This document shows, one piece after another, positions 44,301 to 54,815 of a stretch of DNA of 64,000 nucleotides (within the stretch, counting starts at the first letter, position 1; each line of letters begins with the position of its first letter). A model generated the notes under the pieces. It searched no databases. It was not told where the DNA came from and was given only the letters and a program-made list of their open reading frames with translations. A program made the position numbers and the translations under genes. Origin of the DNA: Zygnema cylindricum (lineage: Eukaryota; Streptophyta; Zygnematophyceae; Zygnematales; Zygnemataceae); contig JBBHKE010003030.1 of the NCBI GenBank assembly GCA_037447655.1, forward strand, positions 102,989-166,988, given 5' to 3'.

Positions 44301-47300
44301 ATAACAGATTGTGGAGTGTACATTCGAGAAGAAGTTTGGGACATGATGATTTTCAGTGTATACTTCGATGACTTTATTTCTATTTCTCATAACTTAGAGC
44401 TACTTGCAGGACTGAAGAGAAAATTTTGGAAATATTTTAAAATCACAAACTTAGGGGACACAATACATCTTGGGAATTCATATTCAGAGGAGGAAGAATG
44501 GAGACATCAAGTTGAGCCAAGAACATTATGTGAAAGGAGGTGTTGGAGAAATTTGGGTTTTTAGATTGCAAGCCACTTGGAACTCCTCTCGATCCTCGGG
44601 ATAAGCACTCTAATTTTGTTAAGAGTCCCGAGGTTGATGTTATTTTTTTGGAGGCAGTGGGAAGCTTCATGTATTTGAGTGTTGGAACTAGGCCAGACAT
44701 TAGCGGTGCACTAAGCATTGTAAGTCGATCCTCTAGCGATCCAAAGAAAGTACATTAGGAAGTGGTGAAGAGGATTCTTCAATACTCGGCAGATAGACTT
44801 AGTTTTGGGATTGTTTATAAAAGGGGAGAGATTCTGAGTTGTTACGGGTATTGTGATGCTAATAATAGAGGTGATCATGATACACGAAGGTCTACGTCAA
44901 GATACGTGTTTTTACTTGCAAGAGGAGCCATCTTATAGAATTTACGTTGGCAGCCTATTGTTGCACTCTCATCTAAAGAGGTAGAGTACATGGCTACATG
45001 TCATGCTGTCAAGAACGCTCTAGGGATTAAGGATTTTTTTTTTGTGAAATTGGAGTGAGAAGGGAGTGCATGCAAATATTGAGTTATAATATGTCCTCTA
45101 TTGCACTTCGTAAAAATATTATTTTGCATAAGCGAACAAAACACATTTAAATTCAGTGGCATTTTGTTTGTGACTTAGTTTTAGAAAAGGAGATCGAATT
45201 TGCATTTGTACCTACGGAGGAGCAAATTGGCGACATGTTGCCTAAAGTAGCACTGGAAGAAGTATATGGCATAGGGAAGAAATTAGTAGGCATTGAGTAC
45301 GGGGGGGCTTTGTTTCTTTTGAGGTGACTTAGAAAGAGGGGGATTATAAAGAAATAATACTAAGCACCTCCAAGCATCATGAGGGCGCTGGTGGGCGGGC
45401 CCCAGTTTGGTGCCCGGAGGCAAGTTCATTGACTGCGACAAAAGTACTTTGGACGTCTAGTCGTTTCTCGTTTTTTTGTTTGGTCGGTTGATCAAATAAG
45501 GTCGGTTCGGTCTTGTCAATTCGATTAGATTTCGTTTTGTTGCACTTTGTTTAGTGAACGCGACAAGCGTAGATATTCTGTCCTATTGAAATGTGAGATA
45601 GTTCCAAGTAAGTGTTTTCTCTTTCCAAATGTGAGATAGTTCCAAGTAAGTGTTTTCTCTTTCCAATTTGCACACGTTTATATTCTTTTGGATGCGTAGT
45701 TACTTAGTACCTTTTTGGAGGCGTAGAAAGGAGTGAAGTGAGGAAAGCATTATACTTGATACGCAAGGGGGTAAGGGAGGAGGGGGAGAGGTGGAGGGGG
45801 AGGGAGAGGGAAAGGAAGTGGGAAAGGGCGAGGGAGAGAGCAAGAGAGAGAGAGAGCTAAAGCAAGGGGGAGAGGGGGAGGGAGAGGCTGAAGGAGAGGA
45901 GGGAGAGAGGATGGGGGCGAGGCAGAGGAAAAGGGGAGGAAGATGAAGAGGGAGTGGGCGAGGGAGAGGGAGAGGAAAAGGGAGCGGGAGATGGGGGGAG
46001 GGGGAGAGGGAGAGGACGAGGGAGTGGACGAGGGCGAGAGAGGACGAGGGCGAGAGAGGGGAGGGCGAGGGAGAGGGAGAGGAAAAGAGAGGGAAAGGGA
46101 TAGGGAGAGGGAGTTGGAAAGGGAGAGTGAGAGGGAGTGAGAAAAGGAGAGGGAGAGGGAAAGAGAGAGGGAGAGGGGGGAGGGAGAGGGAGAGTTGGAG
46201 AGGGAGAGGGAGAGGTAGAAGGTTAGGGAAAGGGAGAGGGAAAGGGAGAGGAAAAGAGAGCAAGAGGAAGAGGGTGAGGGAGAGGGAGAGGGAGAGAGAC
46301 GGACGATGTGGAGGGAGAGGGAGAGGTAGAGGGACAGGGAGAGGGCTAGGGAGATGGAGAGGGAGAAGAGGGAGAGGGAGAGGGATAAGGGAATGAGGGA
46401 GGGAGAGGGAGAGAGAGGGGTAGAGGGAGAGAGAGTCAGAGTGAGAAAGGTAGAGGGAGAGTGAGTTAGAGAGGGAGAGTGAGAGGGAGAGGGAGGGAGG
46501 GAGGAGTATAGATGATGAGGGAGAGAGAGAAGGAAAGCGAGAGGGAGGGAAAGGGAGAGGGGGAGGGAGAGGGGGAGAGAGAGGGAGATGGTGATGGAGA
46601 TGGAGAGGGAGAGGAGTATAGAGAGGGAGAGGAGTGCGGGAGTAGCATAGGAACTAGCAAAACTAACCTGAATTCCGTCTCCAATTATTGTCACATTGTA
46701 GTCGTAATTTTCCCAAGTGACCGGTTTTAGATGTAGATGTAAATCCTGACATATAAATTTCGTGTTTTAAGTGATTCAACGGTTTTCAAATTGATTTTGT
46801 TTAAGCATCTTGTCCACAAAAGAACTAATTTGATAAAATCGTACAAAAAAAAAGGTGGGGGGCTAGGGGTAGGAGAGAGGTATATGAAACTCACCTTTAG
46901 TACTTTTTGAATAGCCAAATTTTGCCATTTTTCAAGCCTTTTATATGAAAGTGATGTCGGCCTGAAAACAAAAACGATAAAAAGAACTGGATCATAAAAA
47001 TTGTCAAGGATCTAACATAGTACAAATGTGCATTAAAAAATTATACTAATAGTGATTTCTGTGAAATTAAACTTTGTGATTGTTTTAAGAATTTAAAGTT
47101 AAACATTAAAACGTATAGGTTAACTTCAAAATAGAGTTATGATAATACACATTGAAATCTAACTATAAAATTAAGCCATAAAAGTAAACTGTAAAATTGC
47201 ACCATAGAGCATGTGTTCTGTGTCGTATTAATGTGTTAACGAAAAAGGGCAACATTATCCATGGAACCAAAGCCAAAAATCTGTAACTTTTTGCCATGAA

Positions 47301-49363
47301 TGAAACAAACAGAGTCTTATGAACCTTTTTCTATAAAAAAGACTGACCTCATTTGAATACTCACGTCGGATGCAAGAAAAAAAATGTTTTATATTTAGTT
47401 TTCGCATGTAATGTTTAACTGTAGAAATGAATCCTCGAGCACAAGCATGAAACTGTATTTCTTTGATTCCCTTTAGAAACATTTTTTCAAATCGCCAATG
47501 TGCCGCAATGTAACGATTGTCCATTTTTGTTTTTAGATTCGTCGCTTGTTTCTTCAACTTTTCACTATACAACAGCAAACTAGTAGCCACCTGAAGAGAG
47601 AGAGGGAGAGGGAGAGGGAGATAGATGGAGAGGGCGCATGGAGATGGAGAGGGCGCATGGAGAGAGAGAGGAAGAAAAACATGTTTGGAAATACAAAAAC
47701 TACGTTTTAGGCTATTCAATAAAAATACGGATATAAAGCGAAAGGAGAATGATTCGGAAATAAATAATATACACTTAAAGCTAAGCCGAAAAAAAAAACA
47801 AAAATAAAGACACGTTTGAAACTCTATTATATGAAACTGTTACAAACAAAACCATAAAGCACAGAAAGCAAGAGACGTTTGGGATGAATCCCGATACCAT
47901 TTCCTAGCAAAATCTATCATTTTTTATGTTGGAAAAGAACCTAAAAAAATAAAGGAAAAAAACATAAATTTTACGCCATTTGAACTCACTTCATCATTTT
48001 TGGTCGTACATGGTAATACAACATATTTTGTGACGACGAGAACGTCATATTGTGAAGCAAAAATTGCCCCCTGCATTGCAAGATTTTCTATCTCCAAATT
48101 GCTTTTGGTACAAGTCATACAAAAAAATGGGAGCTCACTGAATCCCTCCGTATCTAAAATATTGACCAATCCGTTTGAGAGTTGGGGTTTCGATGGTCGT
48201 CTAAGGGAGGAAAGCGCTGACTTCATATTACAAAGTTCCATACATTAAGATATTACAATAGAGAACCATGAAACTCGTCAAAGTCATACTAACAAAGTTA
48301 GTAAATATTAACAAGATGGCACAACGCTTGATGAATGATAAAACTTTAATAAAAAAGTAAACATTGCAAGGGATTTTACTCCAATATAGCAACAAAAAAT
48401 GATTGTAGAGTTGAAAAAAAAACTAAGGAGCTTATATTAGATTAAGATGGCACGAAGGTTTCAAGAAATGACAACATCGGACGCTAGAATTGTTTAAATT
48501 GATTTTGAGGGAGTTAATAATATTGACAGCGGTGAGGACAAAAAAATGGTAAAAGCCATTGATATTGGTTACAAAAGCCAAAACTACATCAAAATTCAGT
48601 CCAAAGAACCAAGTTAAATGACCAATTGACTAAAATGGGCAAAAAGAGATGACGATGATGTAAGGAAGATGAAGAAAACAACAAGAAAAGAAAGGAAAAA
48701 TAATGATGGAGACCTTGATGATGTCACAGAGAGAAAGCATTAGAGTTAAGGTTATACCTGCTTCCTAATATCAATAAAGAAGTGTAATAAAAAACGGTAT
48801 CATATATGATAACGTCAAAATGATGGCAACTATATCGATGACTACAATAACACTTGTGGGCAATTGGATATAACTTATCCATTGCCTTTGCTGTAAGAAG
48901 AATGTGACAAAAACAATGGACAAAATATAAACAAGAGTGACATTAATAAAAAACATTGGTAATTCGAGACCATTTTGGTCATGTTTGGTTGACCTCTGTG
49001 AAAACTTATGAGCAAACAAAGACAAAAGTTATGGACAACTTACTGGATGACAGATGCCAGTTTCTTTTAGCAAATAATATGTTGAAACTGTGATGTTGCC
49101 GATCCGTTTTGGTAGGATGTGATCAAAAAAATACTTTTGAGTGACCCATTTCACAAAATTTCCAATCAGTTTGGGATCGAGGTAAGTGCAAAATGGGAGG
49201 CAATATTTAGAATTGCTTCCAATTGCATTCCACCCTACATTAGGAAGAATCAGTATCCTGCCAGTCCCATTGGCAATCTCCATCACATCCACAAAATGCT
49301 TTATCGACTTCGACAATTGTTCCGTAAACCTCCCCACGGCGATAAATTTCCCGTACTCGTCGC
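41311..49363 (-). CDS. O-fucosyltransferase-like glycosyltransferase, five exons recognised
   Basis: Would transfer fucose from GDP-fucose in the Golgi or ER lumen; assignment is by motif only. Minus-strand exons: 49363-49044 (acceptor TTTTTTCCACAG, donor GTAAGT): DEYGKFIAVGRFTEQLSKSI, IANGTGRILILPNVGWN, FVKWVTQKYFF. About 48200-47960: NLEIENLAMQGAIFASQYDV. 47590-47348: SEKLKKQATNLK, MDNRYIAAHWRFEK (the H-x-R sugar-nucleotide motif), ACARGFISTVKHYM. About 46850-46668: HLKPVTWENYDYNVTIIGDG, donor GTTAGT. 41511-41311: GILDKLTCMEAEVF to stop. The fourth exon may hold a frameshift relative to the copy at 29770 and its 5' end is uncertain. The last intron (5.1 kb) contains minisatellites, purine tracts and copia J. 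N-terminal exons are not found. Confidence 0.6.
41565..41800 (+). repeat. CATGACCACT minisatellite in the last intron of the fucosyltransferase-like gene
   Basis: About 20 degenerate copies of a 10-12 base unit, CTCATGACCACATGACCA. Frames such as the His/Glu/Trp/Ser-rich antisense one are artefacts. Confidence 0.85.
41801..42374. other. Intron interior with a small unrecognised open frame
   Basis: 41849-42142 (+) encodes 97 codons (MDATLISCGDYILISRIYKS...), G/C-richer than the surroundings and without a recognisable domain. It is followed by a poly-T run and by sequence shared in inverse orientation with 30925-31060. I would not call the frame a gene. Confidence 0.35.
42375..42705 (+). repeat. 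Purine (GGGAGA)n tract
   Basis: GGGAGAGGGAGA repeats with GATGGA and AAGGAGA variants, interrupted at 42706 by copia J coding sequence. The tract resumes in the same strand orientation at 45770, so J may have inserted in a single original tract. On the gene strand it is pyrimidine. Confidence 0.8.
42706..45330 (+). pseudogene. Copia element J: integrase, RT and RNase H, old and heavily damaged
   Basis: A different copia lineage from A-L. Integrase: NKFIMVVVDAFSKKTWVYLL, MAERESGRNVRVVRSNNGCE (catalytic D is N), FPQSNGVAKRKNRTVQEM, EELWSGRVPTIKHLRIWGCQ. A charged linker with stops follows. The RT part is deleted between MAAAKGMHIQQMDVETTFLY and VYFDDFISISHNLELL (YFDD instead of YVDD). RNase H: GTRPDISGALSIVSRSSSDP, YGYCDANNRGDHDTRRSTSR, ALSSKEVEYMATCHAVK. 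No gag, protease or LTRs are recognisable; the left end abuts the purine tract. It lies antisense in the last intron of the glycosyltransferase gene. Confidence 0.8.
45331..45769. other. Flank of J with a 38-bp tandem duplication
   Basis: ATGTGAGATAGTTCCAAGTA with 18 further bases is present twice in tandem (45589-45663). The rest may include remains of the J 3' LTR, but no terminus could be fixed. Confidence 0.5.
45770..46620 (+). repeat. Purine (GGGAGA)n tract, 850 bp
   Basis: Longest such tract in the window, nearly pure A/G on the plus strand. It starts about 50 bases after the donor of the fourth fucosyltransferase-like exon (read on minus). The 314-codon and 187-codon Ser/Pro/Leu frames on the minus strand are repeat translations, not proteins. 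Confidence 0.85.
47593..47690 (-). repeat. Pyrimidine tract forming the 3' splice site of the HWR exon
   Basis: On the gene strand CCCTCTCCCTCTCTCTCTCTTCAG runs straight into exon 47590. It contains two copies of CTCCATGCGCCCTCTCCATC. It is an oversize polypyrimidine tract; its counterpart at 32363-32510 is longer. Confidence 0.7.
48250..49035. other. Intron DNA between fucosyltransferase-like exons
   Basis: A/T-rich. The minus-strand open frame 48771-49025 is hydrophobic and begins only about 20 bases past the GTAAGT donor. It is probably intron, though a short extra exon after TTCTTACAG (48892) cannot be excluded. Confidence 0.4.
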
Positions 49364-49436
49364 CTGTGGAAAAAATATGTCGTTAACCAATGTCCACTAG
49401 TAAAGTGCAATGTTTGAATTTGTATATACATAGATA

Positions 49437-50150
49437 TAAATTCAGTGGGATATATATATATATATATACATATATATATGTATATATAATATATAAATTC
49501 AATGTTCAATAGCCAGGCTTAATGTTCACTACTTAATGTTTAACATTTAACGTTTGTCGGTCAAGGTTTAATGCTTAATATTTAGTGCTTAATGTTTAAT
49601 GCTCAATTTTTAATGTTCAATGCTGAATTTCTAAATTTCAATGTCCTATGTTGAATTTTCAACGCTAAATTTTTAGCGTTCAATTCTCAATGTGTATTCT
49701 TTAATCCTTGTTCAATGCTTAATGTTCGACCTTTCATTGTTAACGTTCCATGTTTAATATTCAATGCTGAATGCTGATGATTAATGTTCAATTTTGGATG
49801 TTTAATTAATGTTCAGTGTTCAATGTTCAATGTATAATGTTCGATAATTAATGTCCAATGTTTAATTTGAAATGTTCAATGCCTAATGTCCAATGATTAA
49901 TGATTAATGGTCAATGTTTATATTTTCATGTTTTGTTTCTCCAATTTACCATACCCAATGTCAAATGTCTTGTGACCATTGTCTAAATCTAATCTTATAT
50001 GTGATCCAATATCCAGAATAGTACTTCCAATTTCTTATATCAAATGTCGAATTTGATATCCAAAGGATCAACATCAGCTTTTAATGTCAGGCGTTTAATG
50101 CCAAACATATAGTGTCCAATGTCCAACGTCCCATGTCTAAAGTTTTACAA
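49437..50150 (+). repeat. (TA)n run followed by a degenerate TTAATGT/TCAATGT heptamer array
   Basis: TATATATA runs at 49450-49490, then about 650 bp in which YAATGTY words recur every 7 or 14 bases with much decay. Same motif class as 50815-51300 and, inverted, 35620-35850. Confidence 0.7.
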
Positions 50151-50814
50151 TATTCAATCTCGAAAATATATGATATTACCAGAATATCCATAAAAATGAA
50201 TGTAGTTATTAAGAGGATTGTTCAATAACCATCACGGGAAAATGTCAGATGACAAGAAACTATGACTCGCTGTGTAAATGACCAGAAGTTAGGGCACAGT
50301 AGGTGGGAGGGGTGTTCACATGTCGAAATGACATTAAAAAAACCAATAAAAAACCCTAAAAAACCCTAGAAAACCCTAAACAACCATAAAAAAGCCTATC
50401 TCAGCTCCTACATTGGTTCCAAGCCGGCAAAACGCCGTTAGATAAACTTTGGAATTTCCGAGCAAAAACAGTCGCCTCCCGTGATATCTTTGCTAAACTT
50501 TAATACCCTTTTGTGGCTCAAGCAGAATAAGTCGCTACTGCATTCTCCTTAAATATCGCAAGTTTCACACACTGATATCCTTTCCTTTTGATCGGTCAAA
50601 ATCGTCTGAACTTTCTAAGAAAGTCTTGTACGCTTACGTGGTGACACGTAGCCACAAAGTGTGGGTACAATACTTCGTAATGTCGTGGTCACATTACAGT
50701 CAATTGCTCAAATCGAACAAAAATCCATCGTTGCTTGTTAAAACTAACAGAAACTAATGTGGAATCATGAGTAGCAGTTCCTTATTATGTGTATAGCTTT
50801 AACATCCTACATCT
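50151..50814. other. Intergenic, no gene; short AACCCTAAAA run
   Basis: Around 50345-50390 four AACCCTAAA-like words occur, loosely resembling the plant telomere unit CCCTAAA. The spacing is irregular, so this is a weak resemblance only. Nothing else stands out. Confidence 0.4.
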
Positions 50815-51300
50815 TATGCTCAACTCATATCCAATGTGGACTGTCCAATGTCCAGTCAACAAAAGCTAATGTTCAATGTCCAATAACTAATGTCTTATGT
50901 TGAATGCAATTTCTCATACCCCAGAGCTTTGTATACAACACTAATAACCGATAGCCAATGCCTAGGCTTTGATATTCATGAACCGTGACCAACCGGGTAC
51001 CGGCAAATGATAAAAGCACGATGTCCAATGTCCAATGTCCAATGTATAATGTCCAATGTCCAATGTCCAATGTCCAATGTCCAATTTTCAATGTCCAATG
51101 TGTAATGTCCAATGTCCAATGTCCAATGTCTAATGTCCAATTTCCAGTGTTCAATGTTCATTATCCAATGTCCAATTTCCAATGTCCACTGCAGTATGTT
51201 TAACGCCCTATGTCAAATGTCAAATTTGTAATATCCAGTGCGCAATGTTAAATTTCCAATGTCCAATGTCTGAAATGTACAAATTCCAATGTCCAATGTG
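50815..51300 (+). repeat. TGTCCAA heptamer minisatellite
   Basis: Regular tandem of ATGTCCA with ATGTATA, ATGTTCA and ATTTTCA variants, best between 51020 and 51190. Because 7 is not a multiple of 3, the 21-base superperiod gives heptad-repeat peptides (GHWTLDI on minus, MSNVQCP on plus) that look like proteins but are not. Confidence 0.85.
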
Positions 51301-51429
51301 TTTGATGGCCGTTATTTCATATGCAAATGTCCAATAATTTCTCAAAGTCAATGTAAAATGTACTCGCTGTTTATGTTCCATCGTCCATTGCAAAATGATC
51401 GGCATCCAATGTCGCCATCACGAGATATT

Positions 51430-51805
51430 ACCAACATTCCCCTCTTCCCCCCTCGCTGCCTCCTTCATTTGTGTATCTCTCCTCCTCACTCCTCCCTCCT
51501 TCCCCCCTTAGTACGGCCATTTTTTTCCTTCACATCCCATATTTAATCCCAGGCTTCGCATTTCCAAATTTCATTGACCTCCCCTCTCCCCTTCCCTCTC
51601 TTTCTCTTTCTCCTCTCCCTCTCCATCTCACCCCTCCCATCTCCGCCTCCCACTTCCTCTCCATCTCCGTCTCCTTCTCCTTCTCCCTCTCCCTTCAGCT
51701 CTCCAGCTCCCTCTCCGTCTCCCTCTCCTTGTACCCCTCCACACCCCTTTCCTCTCCCCCTCCCTCTTTCTCTCCCTCTCCCTCTCCCCCTCCCTAGAAC
51801 CTTAC
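51430..51805 (+). repeat. C/T-rich tract
   Basis: CCCTCTCC-type pyrimidine-rich DNA with more interruptions than the intronic tracts. No flanking similarity to the fucosyltransferase-like copies was found. Confidence 0.7.
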
Positions 51806-52067
51806 CTGGAAGAAAACTTTCGCTATGCGATCCTCCCTCCTCCTCCTCTCGGCAGTAGTACTTATCCCTTACCTCCACCCCTACTCTCTTCCACCCTCCA
51901 CATTCCTCCTTGCAGTGTCCTACGTGGCAGAAAAGGACAAAACATAACACGTGGCAGAAAATGACAAGATCTGCCATGTGGCACGAGCTGATTCGACGGA
52001 TTAGCGGTGGCTGTAGATGGGGCAGCCTAGAAATGAGGTGGGGAGGTTTTTTTTTTTTTTTTTCTTT

Positions 52068-52098
<31 letters not shown>

Positions 52099-52105
52099 TT
52101 AATTT

Positions 52106-52141
<36 letters not shown>

Positions 52142-53086
52142 TTTTCGTGAAGGAAAGAGATCGTGCTACAGTACAGTACCCGCCCTGGCACCTCGGATTT
52201 TTAGGGTTAGATGTTTAGGGTTTTTTAATGGTTGTGTTCTTTTTTTATGTAATAAAAACACTTATAGAGAAAAAAATCCTAAACATGTTTATCCACACGA
52301 CGTCCGCGCGGCGCGGCGCGTCGTAAAACGAAATGAATGTGGGACGTTGCCCCGCATGTCCCACACGTTGTCCGTAGCGCGAAAATTGCAAAGGTTTAGT
52401 AAAGTACAGTGTCGGCTTCGGAGCAAGTGGCTCTAAATAGCCGAGGCGTCTTTGTCGTAAATTGCAAAGGTTTAGTAAAGTACAGTGTCGGGGTCCCTAT
52501 TAACAAAAAGTACGGCTTTGGAGCAAGTGGCTCAAAATAGCCGCGGGCGTCTTTGTCGTCTTTCAAACCATTTAACTTGAAAACCACTTCTCCACTTAGG
52601 CCACTTCTCCATCAGGTGCCGACAATAATCGTACGGATACATTTACTGGAAGTAATATTTTGTTCACTTCTCGATGAGGTCGTGTCAGCAAAGAATCTAT
52701 CGCGTACGTGCTTTCTTCCGATTGGATGCACGTAGATTCCTGTTCTGACGGCGAGCATTTCAAAGATTCAAAAGCACAATATCTGAATTCGTATCCGTAC
52801 ATCTAGTCGCAAAAAAAAATTACGTGAATGTACAATTTGTACGTTCGTGTTTTGTCCTTTTTGTGGTTGTTTTTTCGTTCGTGTCATCGTGGCGCCGCAA
52901 ATTTCGGAAGTCAACGGATGGTGGAGGAGGCGTCACTGCACATTCTTCGACAAAGATTTTCTCGTGGCTTTCCTTGGGATTTGATTCCCACCTGTCCGAC
53001 CGAAGGCGCGTGGCGAATGCCACATGTAGGGTTCCTATCCTGAATCGCACGTGACCATTCCACGCGATAAGTTTTACACGTCCAGT
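51806..53086. other. Intergenic region with poly-T and a local duplication
   Basis: Poly-T with few interruptions at 52047-52138. A segment of about 75 bp (AAATTGCAAAGGTTTAGTAA ... GGAGCAAGTGGCTC ... GTCTTTGTCGT) at 52382-52458 is repeated at 52457-52560 with a 23-bp addition. ACGTGGCAG occurs three times near 51920-51985. No convincing gene. Confidence 0.45.
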
Positions 53087-53120
53087 GTCTAGCTAGTCTC
53101 AAGGAGGAGACTAGCTAGAC
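53087..53120. other. Perfect 14-bp hairpin
   Basis: GTCTAGCTAGTCTC, loop AAGGAG, GAGACTAGCTAGAC: a fully paired 14-bp stem with a 6-base loop. No poly-U run follows on either strand, so a terminator reading is not supported. It could be a small palindromic insertion or a structured RNA or DNA site. Confidence 0.7.
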
Positions 53121-54815
53121 AACCGTCTGCTTCGAAAACACATAATCGAACGGTCGACGTTGTCGCCCAAAAGTTTGGAGAATCTTGAGTAATCATGTTT
53201 TAGGGTGGAATTCCATTAGGCGTCTTAGTAATGTACGGAATATTTTACTGAAAGGCGTGCCTTTCATTAGGTCGCGACATTAAACCACTATTTATTTGCG
53301 TGGCTCATTCTGGTTGTAACACGTAGGTTAATATTAGATGCATAAAATCTTGAAAGAATCTTAAAATGCAAAGTCTGAACGAAATATCTGTACGAGCGGA
53401 GGTAATATCTGTACCCGCGGAGGAAATAGCTGTACCGTCGGAGGTAATTAATGACTCGTACATATGGCATTAGATGCACTACCCAAAATTTCAAAACGCA
53501 ACGACAAAAAGGCGGCGGCAAACTTTAATGGTGGGAGCCTGACGGGCTAATTTCGGCAGATTCGCAGCCACCCTGGCGGGACGAACGTGGCCCTTGCGAC
53601 AGGTACGCACATATGCGCGCGCTCCTCGTGGATTTCTTTTACCTTTTCCACGCGACCTATTTTTACAAGTTCTATATTCGAGAACTGTCCTCCCTGTGCA
53701 CGGTCTTAACAAACTGTAGGGTTGTAAGGTAGGTGACGTGGCGTCTCGGATATAAAGTATAATAGAATCCGACGGTCCGAAATTACGCCTACAACATTGG
53801 ACATTTTTCTGTAATGATGTTTTCCTTGGAAAAATAAAAAACCTGTACGAACCTTTTACAACGAAACGGTACAACCGTCAGTAAAAAACCCTACTTTTTC
53901 GCTAATGGAGTCCACTCTTATAAGAAAAGTAAAAACAGTACCGCCATGTACAAAAATGAGCTGCACCTGTACAAAAATGTACTTTTTCCAATAATGAACC
54001 TCACTTTTCGCCAATCACTATCGTCGAAATTGTTGTACTGTCGAAATTTGAAAGAGTCCAGAATCGGATCCGCATGCCAGTCAGGATCTTGTTCAGTAAA
54101 TAGGGTGGCTAATCAAACAAAAAAATGGGTGACGAACTGACGATGTCTCTTGGAACCATAGTTCAAAAGTAGCCGTTTTTAAGGTAGGCCTTTGGTCGGC
54201 GCCTTTATCGTAAGTTGTGTTATGAGCTTTTCATGTGATCTTCTTAGATCGCTACTTTGATCAGCGACCGTCCGATCGTCCGAATCTGACGGTGCAAATA
54301 TTTTTTTTGGTCCGAATGCTTTAATTGGTCCAATTTTTGGTCCGGATGTTTTAATTGGTCCAAATAGGTCCGAATAAAATATGGGTCTTAAGGTCATATT
54401 GTATGTTTTGCATACAATAAGCATATTGTATGGGCCTACTTTCACCTACATTTGAACTATGCTCGGAACCATAGTTGTTCACTCCGTACCGTCCGGATTT
54501 ATAATTTTTTAACTATTTTTACATAGTATTCCTCGATTTTATACGTTTCATAATTTACGCATAGTTTTCGCTGTACAATATACGGATGTGTACGGAAGCA
54601 GTTCCTTTAACCCTAAAAATTCTAAAAAAAATCGTAAAATGTACAAAAAATATATGAAAATTGAACTGAAATATATGAGACTGTACGACATAACCGAGTA
54701 CGTGCCCTAAAAACCCTTAAACCCCCTTAAATAACCTTAAAAATGTACGAAATTACACGGAAGTTGTACAAAAATGTAGGAAATATTTAATGCACTAGAA
54801 CTGATATATAAGAGA
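53121..54815. other. Intergenic, no gene recognised
   Basis: Repeated GGTCCGAATGCTTTAATTGG-type words at 54310-54375 and the inverted pair CATATTGTATG/CATACAATAAG at 54396-54435 are the only local structure. Open frames on both strands lack recognisable domains. Confidence 0.4.

Noticed and set aside
45750-46694. A 314-codon minus-strand open frame, plus a 187-codon frame beside it
   Set aside because: Entirely inside the (GGGAGA)n tract. The peptide is a Ser/Pro/Leu translation of a hexamer repeat, open in all pyrimidine frames because such repeats lack stops.
48771-49025. Hydrophobic open frame as a membrane-protein gene
   Set aside because: Starts about 20 bases past a strong GTAAGT donor on the same strand, so it is most likely intron; composition is A/T-driven.
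50345-50390. AACCCTAAAA words as an interstitial telomere
   Set aside because: Only four irregularly spaced near-matches to CCCTAAA; chance in A/T-rich DNA is a good enough explanation.
50873-51203. Heptad-repeat protein (GHWTLDI) that resembles a repeat protein gene
   Set aside because: Produced by the 7-base TGTCCAA array with a 21-base superperiod; both strands are open and there are no flanking gene signals.
29430-51300. CRISPR-like arrays among the minisatellites
   Set aside because: Units are 7-20 bases, directly adjacent with no unique spacers, and the DNA is eukaryotic.
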